From Pontibacterium sp049603715 (GTDB lineage: Bacteria > Pseudomonadota > Gammaproteobacteria > Pseudomonadales > Balneatricaceae): a DNA stretch of 64,000 nucleotides. Positions 16,231 through 25,181 of the stretch are shown in pieces. Below the pieces are notes generated by a model. The model was not told where the DNA came from, searched no databases, and saw nothing but the letters and a program-made list of their open reading frames with translations. The stretch lies in assembly GCA_049603715.1 (NCBI GenBank), contig JBMYSW010000013.1:26219-90218 (forward strand), written 5' to 3'. How positions within the stretch are numbered: the first letter of the stretch is position 1; each line of letters starts with the position of its first letter. The translations under genes and the position numbers were made by a program.

Positions 16231-16953
16231 ATGGGCAGAAGTTTCGAAGTACGTAAAGCATCTATGGCAAAAACCCAAGCAGCACGGGTTAAAGTCTTCT
16301 CAAAGTACGGTAAAGAGATTTACGTATGTGCAAAAAACGGTGGCTCAGACCCGAGCGCAAACTTGTCGCTACGCCGTTTGCTAGATAAAGCAAAAAAAGA
16401 CCAAGTACCTAGCCACGTTATCGACCGTGCGTTTGAAAAGGCTGAAGGTGGCTCAGGTGAAGATTACTCAACAGCGCGCTACGAGGGCTTTGGCCCAGGC
16501 GGTTGCATGGTGATTGTCGACTGTCTAACGGACAACAATAATCGCACCATCGGCGATGTACGTATCTGCTTTAACAAGGCAAAAGCCAAAATGGGTGCGC
16601 CAGGTGCGGTATCTCACATGTTTGATCATCAAGCCGTTTTGGCCTTTGCGGGCGATGATGAAGACGCTGTGCTTGAAGCCTTGATGATGGAAGACGTTGA
16701 CGTTGCTGAAATCGAAATGGAAGACGGTGTAATTACGGTTTATGCGCCGCACACAGAGTTTTTTAAAGCAAAAACTGCTTTAACTAACGCCTTCGGTGAA
16801 ATCAACTTTGATGTGGAAGAGATTTCGTTTATCCCGCAAACAACTTGTGAGTTGAGTGGTGATGACGTTGCAGTATTTGAGCGTTTCTTGGATATGCTAA
16901 ATGACTGCGAAGATGTACAAGAAGTTTATCACAACGCCGAAATCGCTGAGTAA
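16231..16953 (+). CDS. YebC/PmpR-family (YeeN-like) regulator/translation factor
   Basis: Member of the YebC/TACO1 family, 240 residues. The three-domain pattern is intact: an N-terminal helical domain with a GRSFEVRKASMAKT start and SKYGKEIYVCAKNGG, a middle domain with YEGFGPGGCMVIVDCLTDNNNRT, and MFDHQAVLAF. The ending DVQEVYHNAEI is the YeeN-type C-terminus (DVQKVYHN in E. coli YeeN as I recall). YebC proteins relieve ribosome stalling at polyproline or act as transcription regulators; the YeeN branch is less studied. ATG at 16231 follows a GAGG site by 9 bp. An independent gene ending in a terminator. Confidence 0.92.
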   Translation: MGRSFEVRKASMAKTQAARVKVFSKYGKEIYVCAKNGGSDPSANLSLRRLLDKAKKDQVPSHVIDRAFEKAEGGSGEDYSTARYEGFGPGGCMVIVDCLTDNNNRTIGDVRICFNKAKAKMGAPGAVSHMFDHQAVLAFAGDDEDAVLEALMMEDVDVAEIEMEDGVITVYAPHTEFFKAKTALTNAFGEINFDVEEISFIPQTTCELSGDDVAVFERFLDMLNDCEDVQEVYHNAEIAE

Positions 16954-16971
16954 GTAGCGGCTGTTGTATAT

Positions 16972-17007
16972 AAGCCACTGATGCCTTGGGCGTTGGTGGC
17001 TTTTTTA
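16972..17007 (+). terminator. Rho-independent terminator after the yeeN-like gene
   Basis: AAGCCAC and GTGGCTT arms with an inner ATGCC/GCGTT extension, followed by TTTTTT. Confidence 0.85.
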
Positions 17008-17044
17008 TTTTGTAGTTATGGCTGGTTTGATAGAGGAATAGGCA

Positions 17045-17530
17045 ATGCAAATTCAAAAAGATACCGTGGCAAGCTTTCATTACGTACTGTCTGAAGTGGG
17101 TGGTGAGGTAATCGAAGACTCTTCGGCGAACGATCCAATGGCCTACCTTCATGGTCACGAGAATATTTTTGCGGTGGTTGAAGAAGCGCTAGAAGGTAAG
17201 TCAGAGGGTGATCAGGTTGAAGTATCTGTGTCTCCGGCGCAGGGTTACGGCGAGCGTAACGAAGCCAATACGCAGCGTATTCCTCGCAAGCATATTTTGA
17301 CCAAGGGTAAGCTGGCTCCGGGTATGGTGGTCAAGGTCAATACTGAGCAAGGCCCTAAGGATGCGTCGGTTAAAAAGGTGGGCCTTAAAATGGTCGACTT
17401 AGACACTAACCACCCTTTGGCCGGTAAGCAGCTGCACTTTGCTATCACGATTGTTTCTGTGCGTGAGGCAACAAGTGAAGAGTTGTCCCATGGTCACGCT
17501 CATGGCATTGGTGGTCATCAACATGACTAA
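17045..17530 (+). CDS. slyD: FKBP-type peptidyl-prolyl isomerase SlyD-like
   Basis: Cytoplasmic prolyl isomerase/chaperone, 161 residues. The FKBP core is split by an IF (insert-in-flap) domain as in SlyD: it starts MQIQKDTVASFHYVL, has the AYLHGHENIFAVVEEALEGKSEGD core, and continues PAQGYGERN into the insert. The short C-terminal tail is His-rich (HGHAHGIGGHQH), which could bind nickel like the longer E. coli SlyD tail, though it lacks the Cys residues. Own terminator follows, so it is probably monocistronic. Confidence 0.93.
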   Translation: MQIQKDTVASFHYVLSEVGGEVIEDSSANDPMAYLHGHENIFAVVEEALEGKSEGDQVEVSVSPAQGYGERNEANTQRIPRKHILTKGKLAPGMVVKVNTEQGPKDASVKKVGLKMVDLDTNHPLAGKQLHFAITIVSVREATSEELSHGHAHGIGGHQHD

Positions 17531-17571
17531 GTCGCTGTAGTAAACATCGGTTAAAGCTCGTTAAGGGCTAG

Positions 17572-17614
17572 AAACCCTCCGCTGTTGGATGAGCCAACGG
17601 CCGAGGGTTTTTTT
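17572..17614 (+). terminator. Rho-independent terminator after slyD
   Basis: AAACCCTC and GAGGGTTT outer arms enclose GCTGTTGG and CCAACGGC inner arms, followed by a T run. One of the strongest terminators in the window. Confidence 0.93.
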
Positions 17615-17781
17615 GTGCGTATAAGTTACTTAGAGTGCGCTTAGACATTGATCTACTTGTGTTTTTTTTAAGAAGAGCGCCCGCTATTGGCTGAGTCCCT
17701 TTACAATCCTTGCTTCAAATCTTTATTTGAACCCTCAACTACATGGCCAAACATGGCTAAATTTAAGCAAGGAGTAAGAAA

Positions 17782-18891
17782 ATGAATCCACTATTTATCA
17801 AAGGAGCAGACTTTTTTGACGATATCCAACCAGAGGAGAAGCCAGAGCTTCACTTCGTTGTGGTGTCGCATTTGCTGGACAATCCGCAAATTTACCTAGA
17901 CTGCCTCGCCAACATTGGAAATGTTGCCATGTTACTACCAAAGCCTCGCAGCGTGTGTCGTGCGACCTTGGAGGAGATGGAATCTCGGTTTCATGTAATT
18001 TTGCGCAACCGTTCGCAGCTGGCTTCAGCTGAGGTGTGTGCGGCGCTGATCAATGACCAAGTTAATACGGGTCGTGTGGTGTTGATTGATATCGGTGGCT
18101 ATTTTGCCCAAAACTTAGCGGCGCTTGAAGAGGGCTTAAATGCTCAGCTGTTGGGTGTGGTTGAAGTGACAGAAAACGGTCATCAGCGTTACGAGGCTAT
18201 TGGTGACTTACCGGTACCTGTGATGTCGCTTGCGCGAAGCCCCCTTAAAGGGCCGGAGGATTACTTGACCGGTCAGTCGATTGTTTATTCCGCCGAAGCT
18301 TTAATGCGTGAATGCCATCAAATTATGCAGGGCTTTAATGCCGTGGTGTTTGGTTACGGAAAAATTGGCCGCTCGATTGCTAAGGCGTTACATGCAAAAA
18401 ACATTAACACCAAAATTGTCGAAATTGACCCAGTGCGGGCAATTGAGGCTCGGTCTCGCGGGTTTGATGTGCTTACCAAAGAAGAGGCGCTGCCCGCCAG
18501 TGATGTGATTTTTTGTGCCACGGGGCGAAAGTCGCTGTCTAACCACGATTTTAATCGCATTAAAAATGGTGCGTTTGTGTTCTCGGTGACCTCGTCGGAC
18601 GATGAGCTAGACCTGTCGCGCGCCAATGCAGGCTTTGAGGTGACTCGTGTTACCGAGCATGTGGCTTGTTATTCTCGTTTAGGGCAGTTTTTTTACTTGG
18701 GTAATCACGGTAATGCCATCAACTTTATTCATAACGCAGAAGTTGGGCCTTATATCTTCTTGGTGCAAGGGGAGGTGATTAAAGCGGTAGAGCATCTGTG
18801 CAATAACAGTCTCGAGAACCGTTTGCAGGAGCTGCCTGTGGCCAAGCGCAAAGACTTAGCTCGACGATGGTTGGCGCACTTTGGGGCGTAG
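17782..18891 (+). CDS. Adenosylhomocysteinase-like NAD-binding protein (atypical)
   Basis: A 369-residue protein whose C-terminal half resembles the NAD-binding domain of S-adenosylhomocysteine hydrolase. It has VVFGYGKIGRSIAKALHA (Rossmann GxGxxG), KIVEIDPVRAIEARSRGFDV with the acidic ribose binder, SDVIFCATGRKSL and GNHGNAINFIHN. Genuine SAHH enzymes are about 430-470 residues and keep an N-terminal substrate domain and a C-terminal Lys/Tyr tail; here both are shortened or replaced. It is therefore probably a paralogue with a different substrate rather than the housekeeping enzyme. RBS AAGGAG precedes ATG at 17782. No neighbouring methyl-cycle genes are seen. Function unknown. Confidence 0.6.
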   Translation: MNPLFIKGADFFDDIQPEEKPELHFVVVSHLLDNPQIYLDCLANIGNVAMLLPKPRSVCRATLEEMESRFHVILRNRSQLASAEVCAALINDQVNTGRVVLIDIGGYFAQNLAALEEGLNAQLLGVVEVTENGHQRYEAIGDLPVPVMSLARSPLKGPEDYLTGQSIVYSAEALMRECHQIMQGFNAVVFGYGKIGRSIAKALHAKNINTKIVEIDPVRAIEARSRGFDVLTKEEALPASDVIFCATGRKSLSNHDFNRIKNGAFVFSVTSSDDELDLSRANAGFEVTRVTEHVACYSRLGQFFYLGNHGNAINFIHNAEVGPYIFLVQGEVIKAVEHLCNNSLENRLQELPVAKRKDLARRWLAHFGA

Positions 18892-19004
18892 TTAATAGCG
18901 CAATACCTAACGTTGTTACTGCCTGCGTGAGGAGTAGTTAGGGCGCGAACAGAAGGGATGAGTTTGCAGGAATGCCAACTAGAATGACGAAACTAGCGCG
19001 CACA

Positions 19005-19030
19005 AAAAAGGCGCTCAATGAGCGCCTTTT
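19005..19030 (-). terminator. Bidirectional terminator downstream of rpsA
   Basis: AAAAGGCGCTCA and TGAGCGCCTTTT are nearly perfect inverted arms; on the minus strand a T run follows. It terminates rpsA and may also stop transcription arriving from the left. Confidence 0.88.
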
Positions 19031-19047
19031 ATTATGGAGTAAGAAGA

Positions 19048-20727
19048 TTACTTCTTAGCAGCCATTTGAGCCTTGATCAATTCACCGATTGTAGTTGGGC
19101 CAGAAACCTCAACTTCAGTGTTTTGAACCGCTTTCAGTGCAGCTTTCTCTTCAGCTTGGTCTTTCGCGCGGATAGACAAGTTGATTGCACGGTTACGACG
19201 ATCGATAGCGATGATTTTCGCTTCAACTTCATCACCTTCTTTTAGTACAGCAGAAACGTCTTCAGTACGCTCAGCTGCTACTTCAGAAGCTTTAAGAGTT
19301 GCTTCGATGCCTTCTTCGATTTCGATAGTTGCAGCTTTAGCGTCAACGGCAATTACTTTACCAGTTACGATAGCGCCTTTATCGTTCTTAGTTACGAAGT
19401 CAGCGAATGGGTCGTTTTCAAGTTGCTTAACGCCAAGAGAGATACGCTCTTTCTCTGCGTCGATAGACAAGATAACCGCTTCAACTTCGTCGCCTTTCTT
19501 GAATTGACGAAGTGCTGCTTCAGCGTCTGCTTCCCAAGTGATGTCAGACATGTGAACTAGACCGTCTAGCTCGTCTTCTAGACCAACAAAGATACCGAAG
19601 TCAGTAATTGTTTTGATGGTACCAGATACTTTATCGCCAGCAGAGTATTGCTCAGCGAAAGTAGTCCATGGGTTAGCAGCACACTGCTTGATGCCTAGAG
19701 AAATACGACGACGCTCCTCGTCGACGTCCAAGATCATCACTTCTACAGCGTCACCGATTTGAACAACTTTAGATGGGTGGATGTTCTTGTTAGTCCAAGA
19801 CATTTCAGAAACGTGTACTAGACCTTCTACGCCGTCTTCAATAGAAGCGAAGCAGCCGTAGTCTGTAAGGTTAGTGATCTTAGCTTGAACCTTGCTACCT
19901 GCTGGGTAACGGTTCTTGATAGCTTCCCATGGATCTTCAGACAATTGCTTAAGACCAAGAGAGATACGACCAGTTTCTTTGTCGAACTTGATGATTTTAA
20001 CGTTGATTTCATCACCTGGGTTAAGCATTTCGCTTGGGTGAGAAATACGCTTCCAAGCCATGTCGGTGATGTGTAGTAGGCCGTCAACACCGCCCAAGTC
20101 GATGAATGCACCGTAGTTGGTAAGGTTCTTAACGAAGCCTTTAACGCTTTGACCTTCTTCAAGAGAGCTAAGAAGTTCGTCACGTTGAGCGCTGTTAGCT
20201 TCTTGAAGCACAGCACGGCGAGAAACAACAACGTTGTTACGTTTTTGGTCAAGCTTGATTAGTTTGAATTCAAGCTCTTTACCTTCTAGGTGATCTACGT
20301 CACGTACTGGACGAACATCTACCAAAGAACCAGGTAGGAAACCTTGGATGTTGTTGATGCTAACAGTGAAGCCGCCTTTGACCTTACCAGAGATAACGCC
20401 TTTAACCACTTCTTCAGCATCGAACTTCTGCTTAAGAACGTCCCAAGCCTCTGCGCGTTTCGCTTTTTCACGAGACAGGCGAGTCTCACCGAAGCCGTCT
20501 TCTACAGCTTCTAGAGATACTTTAACTTCATCACCGATTGCGATTTCTAGTTCGTTCGCATCGTTCAAGAATTGTGAACGTGGGATGATAGCTTCAGATT
20601 TAAGGCCAGCGTTAACAGTAACCCAGTCGCTGTCGATATCGATAACTTCACCAGTTACCAATGAACCAGGGGTCATGTCTACGTTAGAAAGGGATTCAGC
20701 AAACAGTTCAGCAAAGCTTTCGCTCAT
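19048..20727 (-). CDS. rpsA: 30S ribosomal protein S1
   Basis: 559 residues with six S1 RNA-binding repeats, the gammaproteobacterial full length. The N-terminal SFAELFAESL binds the ribosome via S2. Each repeat shows the VxGxV..I....V.....G..G..P.S pattern (for example GSLVTGEVIDIDSD, GQSVKGFVKNLTNYGAFIDLGGVDGLLHITDMAW). S1 unwinds mRNA for initiation and represses its own synthesis. AGGA precedes the ATG at 20727. The usual upstream neighbour cmk and downstream ihfB are absent; the next minus-strand gene upstream is a coiled-coil protein. Confidence 0.98.
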   Translation of the reverse strand: MSESFAELFAESLSNVDMTPGSLVTGEVIDIDSDWVTVNAGLKSEAIIPRSQFLNDANELEIAIGDEVKVSLEAVEDGFGETRLSREKAKRAEAWDVLKQKFDAEEVVKGVISGKVKGGFTVSINNIQGFLPGSLVDVRPVRDVDHLEGKELEFKLIKLDQKRNNVVVSRRAVLQEANSAQRDELLSSLEEGQSVKGFVKNLTNYGAFIDLGGVDGLLHITDMAWKRISHPSEMLNPGDEINVKIIKFDKETGRISLGLKQLSEDPWEAIKNRYPAGSKVQAKITNLTDYGCFASIEDGVEGLVHVSEMSWTNKNIHPSKVVQIGDAVEVMILDVDEERRRISLGIKQCAANPWTTFAEQYSAGDKVSGTIKTITDFGIFVGLEDELDGLVHMSDITWEADAEAALRQFKKGDEVEAVILSIDAEKERISLGVKQLENDPFADFVTKNDKGAIVTGKVIAVDAKAATIEIEEGIEATLKASEVAAERTEDVSAVLKEGDEVEAKIIAIDRRNRAINLSIRAKDQAEEKAALKAVQNTEVEVSGPTTIGELIKAQMAAKK

Positions 20728-20745
20728 GGATATTTTCCTATGTAG

Positions 20746-20792
20746 GCTGACAATAGCGTCAGCACTTTAGCCTATATTTTCGGACATATAGG
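20746..20792 (-). promoter_or_regulatory. rpsA leader hairpins (candidate autogenous control)
   Basis: Two hairpins lie in the rpsA leader just before the ribosome-binding site: CCTATAT/ATATAGG (20771-20792) and GCTGAC/GTCAGC (20746-20763). The gammaproteobacterial rpsA leader folds into consecutive hairpins that allow efficient S1-independent initiation and autogenous repression; this arrangement fits that model, but no detailed comparison was possible. Confidence 0.5.
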
Positions 20793-20902
20793 GTCAGATT
20801 AATAACGCACGGGTGCCACCTGCACGACAAACAAGGTTTGTTAACACAAGCTTGTCGCTTTAATGCAAGCCCGAAAGCACTCGGTGCGTAAAAAGAGCGC
20901 GT

Positions 20903-20908
20903 ATTATA
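20903..20908 (-). promoter_or_regulatory. rpsA: Putative -10 box of rpsA
   Basis: A perfect TATAAT on the minus strand, followed by a GC-rich discriminator (ACGCGC) typical of stringently controlled ribosomal promoters. The -35 is poor. The expected leader of about 170 nt contains the hairpins noted above. Confidence 0.5.
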
Positions 20909-20947
20909 CGGCAGTTAGGTGCGAATAACACGCGTTTTTGGTGAGGA

Positions 20948-21727
20948 TTACGGCAGGTATTGTGCAGTTTGAGCTAAAAAAGCTTGGTCGCAAGGTGTCA
21001 TAACTAAGGAAAGGTCGTTGCGCAGTTGCGTCGACATACCGTCGTTAGACAGAGTTTCGAAGTAGTTAAGAAGAGCGCGTGACTCTGCTGCGTTGTTAGC
21101 GGCGAGCTCAACGCCTTCGCCGACACAAAAAGCATACTCGGCTAAGGAGGAGCTTATGATGGTGTTGCGCACTTCTGGAGTCATTCGTCCGTAAGCCTTT
21201 TTTAACAACTGGTGATAGGCCTCTACGGAAGCCAACGTCATTATTTCGACCTGACGGTTGTCGTAGCGAACGATACTCGCATCTTTTAAAAGTAAGCGCT
21301 TTAGTTCTTGGCCAACTTGTCTAAGTTCCTCTGTGAGTGTTTCAGGTGCAAACCGTTCGTTTAGGCGCTTATATTCTTCTAATTCAGCAATAACCGCTTC
21401 AAGGTCACTGATTTGTACTCGCAGGGCCTTGTTGTCGGCGAGCAGCATAGAGCGCTCCGCTTTTAGGCCGTTGATTACCCGTTCCACGGGGGTGAGAGGC
21501 TCAGGCTCTAGGGTCGGTGCAATGACACCCTCGTTTAGAATATTTTCGCCGGATATATGCGGGCTGACGGGTTTGGGAGGAGCTAACCCTTCCCCGAAAC
21601 TTGCGAGCGCTTGATCATTTTTTTCGGTTTGGGTGCTGAGCGCCTGATAGGCAAAAAAACCGCCAATGCCCAGAATGCCAGCAATGATAGGTGACGCCAT
21701 CATTAGGACGATGGTTTTTTGTTGCAT
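20948..21727 (-). CDS. Hypothetical single-TM coiled-coil protein
   Basis: About 259 residues from the ATG at 21727, chosen because GGAG lies 9 bp upstream; a farther ATG at 21760 is possible. One TM helix near the N-terminus (about 4-26, IVLMMASPIIAGILGIGGFFAYQAL) is followed by a Pro-rich linker. A predicted coiled coil covers about 78-140 (heptads in VINGLKAERSMLLADNKALRVQISDLEAVIAELE). A helical C-terminal domain with two Cys follows. The likely topology is a cytoplasmic N-terminus with a periplasmic coiled-coil body. I do not recognise the family. It lies between rpsA and prc on the same strand, but the gaps are over 200 bp, so co-transcription is uncertain. Confidence 0.75.
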   Translation of the reverse strand: MQQKTIVLMMASPIIAGILGIGGFFAYQALSTQTEKNDQALASFGEGLAPPKPVSPHISGENILNEGVIAPTLEPEPLTPVERVINGLKAERSMLLADNKALRVQISDLEAVIAELEEYKRLNERFAPETLTEELRQVGQELKRLLLKDASIVRYDNRQVEIMTLASVEAYHQLLKKAYGRMTPEVRNTIISSSLAEYAFCVGEGVELAANNAAESRALLNYFETLSNDGMSTQLRNDLSLVMTPCDQAFLAQTAQYLP

Positions 21728-21972
21728 ATTCGGTGACTCCCATGCGCGTGAAGCACGCATATTTTTTATTTAGCCTAGCCTGCACTGGTTCGACTGATTC
21801 TTTAACGGGTTAACGGCCAAGCTGACTATTTAATTAGTTTAGTAGATCTACGTAATAATCCTATGTGTAGTGTCTGGCTTTTCAGGTAAGAGTTTAGTGC
21901 AGGGGGAGATTGTGTGCAGGTGGATGAGTGCCGAAGGTGTATGTGTCTTGTCGAGAAGGGTTTTGATGCCAA

Positions 21973-22008
21973 GAAAACACCACACTGCGCCTAACGCCGT
22001 GTGGTGTT
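21973..22008 (-). terminator. Rho-independent terminator after prc
   Basis: AACACCACAC and GTGTGGTGTT are perfect inverted arms 7 bp downstream of the prc stop, followed on the minus strand by TTTTCTT. Confidence 0.85.
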
Positions 22009-22014
22009 GTTGCT

Positions 22015-24081
22015 CTAGTTTCCAGAAGGGTAGAGTGCGTCAATGAGAATCCGGCCTGTCTCAAGAAGGTAGGCTTCTTCAACGGGGTTGATTGGGTCGC
22101 CGTTTTCGTCTTTTTCAAGGCTTTGCTTTTTTGCCTCGTCAAGGCTGGCAAAAGGCTCTTCGCCTTTTGCGGTGCGACGAGCATTTTCAATCGCCAATTG
22201 TCGTGCATCGTTGGCTTCACGTTCTTTTTGCGCGGCTTCTAGGTTTAGCGAAACCTCTTCTACCTCTTGCAAATCGTCGAAGTGCTGGCGCTGCGCAATC
22301 ACATATTTAAAGTCTGGGTCGCTATCAATACGCGCCTGATGCGGGCCGCGTAGCTGATCGATCAGAGGCGTGAGGTCGGCAGAAGCGTAACCCACAGGTT
22401 TCACTTCGTCCCATGCCAGAGCGCCCTCGGTAGAGCTCTCGCCAAAGGTGTCTGGATCAAAGCGACTTGGGAATAGAATATCGGGTTCCACCCCTTTGTG
22501 CTGCGTGCTCGCACCAGAGATGCGGTAAAACTTACTGGTGGTTAGTTTTACTTGGCCTGCTGTTAGATCAATCAAGCCTTGTGCTGTACCTTTACCGAAG
22601 GTGGTTTCACCCACGACCAGCGCTCGCCCGTAGTCTTGCATGGCGCCCGCAAAAATTTCAGAAGCTGAGGCTGAAGAGCGATTCACAATAACAGCAAGTG
22701 GGCCGTCGTAAGCAAGGTAAGGGTTTTGGTCCACCAATACGCGAACCGTGCCGGCGCGGTCTCTAAGCTGAACCACAGGGCCTCGCTCAATGAAAAGGCC
22801 AGTAAGAGATTGGGCCTCTGATAACGAGCCGCCGCCGTTATTACGGAGGTCGATAATCAGTGCGCTGATCTCTTCATTACGCATCTCGTGAATGAGGTTA
22901 TCAACGTCGCGTGTGGTGCTTTTAAAGTCTTTTTCGCCACGTTGCATTGCAGCAAAATCAAGGTAAAAAGTAGGTATTTCAATCACACCAAAGCGGGCTG
23001 TTTTGCCTTCGTGCTCTACCTCTATGATTTTGCTTTTGGCGCTTTGGTCTTCGAGCTTAATTTTGTTGCGCACAATTTTAATGATGCGGGCAGGTTGGTC
23101 GAGGCTGCCTTTGGTCTTGACCTCTAAGCGAACCGTAGAGCCCCGTGGACCGCGAATTAAATCCACTACATCATCTAAGCGCCAGTCCACAACGTCCTCG
23201 ATCGGGCCGTCTTCATCTTGGCCAACTCCGATAATGAGATCGGTAGGGTGTAGCTGGCCTGTTTTTTCCGCAGGGCTCGCGGGCATGATTCTAACGACCT
23301 CGGTAAAGCCGTTGTCTGTTTTAAGCACTGCGCCAATTCCGTCGAGGGACAGGCGCATGTTAATGGCAAACTCTTCTTTGTTGCGTGGCGAAAAGTAGCT
23401 GGTGTGGGGATCGTACTGGGCGCTAAACATATTCACGTAAGTTTGAAATATGTCTTCGCTCTTTGTTTGCTCCAAACGCTTTTGTTGGGTCTCGTAACGT
23501 TTAATCAGCTGCTTACGTGCGGCGTCGTATTCTCGCCCAGAGTTGAGCAGGCCCAACATGGCGTTCTTGGTTTGTTTGCGAAAGCGCTCTTTTGCCTCAA
23601 GTGTATTGGCGGGCCAAGGCTGGTCGGCGCTATCTAATAAAAGGCTTTCGTCCTTGGTAAAGTCGAAAGGTTTATCTTGGGCAAGTAGGAATAAAACCGA
23701 GGATAAACGCTCGTCAAAGCGCTGAAGGTATAGGTTATAAATAGCGTAACCAGGCGTTGGGTCGCCTGACTTTAGTGCTTCATCAAGGCGGGTTTCATAG
23801 CGACGAAGTTTGTCGATATCGGCCTGAGTAAAAAGCGCTTTATTGGGGTCAAGATGATCAATGTAGCGATCAAAAACTGCTGTTGAAAAAGCGTCGTTTA
23901 CTTCGATGTTTTCGTAGTGAAATTGACTTAGCTTTGTATAGGCGTCGATAAGCACGTCGCGGTGCTGCGGTTCAGGGCTTAGCTCGGTAACTTGAGCCAG
24001 CACTGGCAGCGAAAATGTAGCGGCAACCATAGCGCTTGAGAGCGCGAGGCGACGTAGACCTTTAATTGCGGATATCTGCAT
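22015..24081 (-). CDS. prc: Tail-specific protease Prc (C-terminal processing peptidase, S41)
   Basis: Periplasmic protease that trims C-termini of proteins such as penicillin-binding proteins and degrades SsrA-tagged or misfolded proteins. About 688 residues. A signal peptide (GLRRLALSSAMVAATFSLPVLA) is followed by an N-terminal helical domain, a PDZ domain with LSLDGIGAVLKTDNGFTEVV near 250-330, and the S41 core. The core has the catalytic Ser in NRSSASASEIFAG and the catalytic Lys in TTFGKGTAQ, then the C-terminal tail domain. The start is ATG at 24081, preceded by AAGG; a TTG 21 bp upstream is less likely. In E. coli prc follows proQ; here it stands alone. Confidence 0.95.
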   Translation of the reverse strand: MQISAIKGLRRLALSSAMVAATFSLPVLAQVTELSPEPQHRDVLIDAYTKLSQFHYENIEVNDAFSTAVFDRYIDHLDPNKALFTQADIDKLRRYETRLDEALKSGDPTPGYAIYNLYLQRFDERLSSVLFLLAQDKPFDFTKDESLLLDSADQPWPANTLEAKERFRKQTKNAMLGLLNSGREYDAARKQLIKRYETQQKRLEQTKSEDIFQTYVNMFSAQYDPHTSYFSPRNKEEFAINMRLSLDGIGAVLKTDNGFTEVVRIMPASPAEKTGQLHPTDLIIGVGQDEDGPIEDVVDWRLDDVVDLIRGPRGSTVRLEVKTKGSLDQPARIIKIVRNKIKLEDQSAKSKIIEVEHEGKTARFGVIEIPTFYLDFAAMQRGEKDFKSTTRDVDNLIHEMRNEEISALIIDLRNNGGGSLSEAQSLTGLFIERGPVVQLRDRAGTVRVLVDQNPYLAYDGPLAVIVNRSSASASEIFAGAMQDYGRALVVGETTFGKGTAQGLIDLTAGQVKLTTSKFYRISGASTQHKGVEPDILFPSRFDPDTFGESSTEGALAWDEVKPVGYASADLTPLIDQLRGPHQARIDSDPDFKYVIAQRQHFDDLQEVEEVSLNLEAAQKEREANDARQLAIENARRTAKGEEPFASLDEAKKQSLEKDENGDPINPVEEAYLLETGRILIDALYPSGN

Positions 24082-24557
24082 AATTAACCTTAATTTGTCC
24101 AAGTGCCCGAGTAGGCGTTAAAACGCCATGAGTTGGTTGAACGGGTACGGAGCTATGAGCGTTAGTGTTGAACGAAAGCAGCCCATAGTTATGTTTACTT
24201 GATAAACAGGGTTTGGAGCACTGGTCATGGGTATTGTGCGCTGGTGCACACAAGCGAAGTAAGTAAGCGAAGCTCAAATGGGGCTTTTTTACTAAGGGGT
24301 GCTGGGTAAAAGAGCAAAGATGCTGCACGCCGAGAGTCCTTACTTTGCGGGTGTTGTTTATCAACCCTATGCCAACAAGCTACCATAGAGCGAACTTTAG
24401 TGACAAGCGGCGGGTGGCTGCCAAAAGCGTGCTCGGGTCGATTGCATTAATAACCTACTCATATTTGTTATAACTCGCGGTAAGTATTTGTTAGTTATGT
24501 GAAGATTAGCTGAAAATCACAAGATGTGTGAAAGCGTTTAGGCAAAGGGGTAATAAA
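24082..24557 (+). other. Intergenic region between prc and the FKBP lipoprotein gene
   Basis: 476 bp with the start regions of two divergent genes. The only clear structure is a perfect palindrome GGCGTTAAAACGCC at 24114-24127, in the prc leader. AT-rich sequence near 24455-24510 probably holds the promoter of the lipoprotein gene, but I could not pick a convincing -35/-10 pair. Open frames here have no family features and are ignored. Confidence 0.4.
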
Positions 24558-25118
24558 GTGGAACAACAAAAATCGGCTCGACGCTTAAAGGTGCTGGGTG
24601 CCGTAACGGTGGGGCTTGTGCTTTCTATGGGTCTTGTGGGCTGCGGCGAGTCGGAAGAAAAGCAGGCATTTCGCCAAAACCTCATTGAAAAAGCCCTTAA
24701 TGATGATACGCGCAAGGCGGGTGAAGCCTTTTTGGCCGCCAATAAACAACGTGAAGGAGTGGTGACACTGCCTTCAGGGCTGCAATATGAGGTATTGGCT
24801 TCTGCTCCAGAGCAAACCTCATCGTTGGTACAGGTGACGATGGCTAAGGGGGTTGAGGTGCACTATCGCGGTGAAACCATAGAGGGTGTGGAGTTTGAAA
24901 GCACTTTGGCGGGTGAGCCCGTGCGTTTAGAGGTAAAAAAGCTCTTGCGTGGTTGGCAGCAAGCGTTGCTTAAAATGCGCCCTGGTGATCATTGGCGTTT
25001 GTTTGTGCCTGCAGACTTGGCCTATGGCGCGCGGAGTCCGTCTGAATTGATACCTGCAAACTCCGCTTTGGTATTTGAGCTAGAGTTAAAAAAGGTATAT
25101 TACATTAGTCCGCCATAG
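24558..25118 (+). CDS. FKBP-type peptidyl-prolyl isomerase lipoprotein
   Basis: About 186 residues from a GTG start at 24558 (AAGGGG lies 8 bp upstream; an in-frame GTG at 24528 would add ten residues of non-signal sequence). The N-terminal signal ends in a lipobox LVGC|G, so the protein is lipidated; the +2 residue Gly favours sorting to the outer membrane. A helical dimerisation stretch follows (about 35-60). The FKBP domain has VEVHYRGETIEGVEFEST, GWQQALLKMRPGDHWRLFVPADLAYG and ANSALVFELEL. It resembles FkpA/Mip in layout but with a shorter helical arm. Likely role: periplasmic protein folding. Confidence 0.9.
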   Translation: MEQQKSARRLKVLGAVTVGLVLSMGLVGCGESEEKQAFRQNLIEKALNDDTRKAGEAFLAANKQREGVVTLPSGLQYEVLASAPEQTSSLVQVTMAKGVEVHYRGETIEGVEFESTLAGEPVRLEVKKLLRGWQQALLKMRPGDHWRLFVPADLAYGARSPSELIPANSALVFELELKKVYYISPP

Positions 25119-25181
25119 GGTATAAGTTGCTTTTATATCTTATTGTTTTTGATTTGGTTTTTAACGTTTAGAGTAGACAGA

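Noticed and set aside
24062..24364. 100-codon minus-strand frame upstream of prc
   Set aside because: Overlaps the prc start, has no recognisable domain and a composition unlike real proteins of the window.
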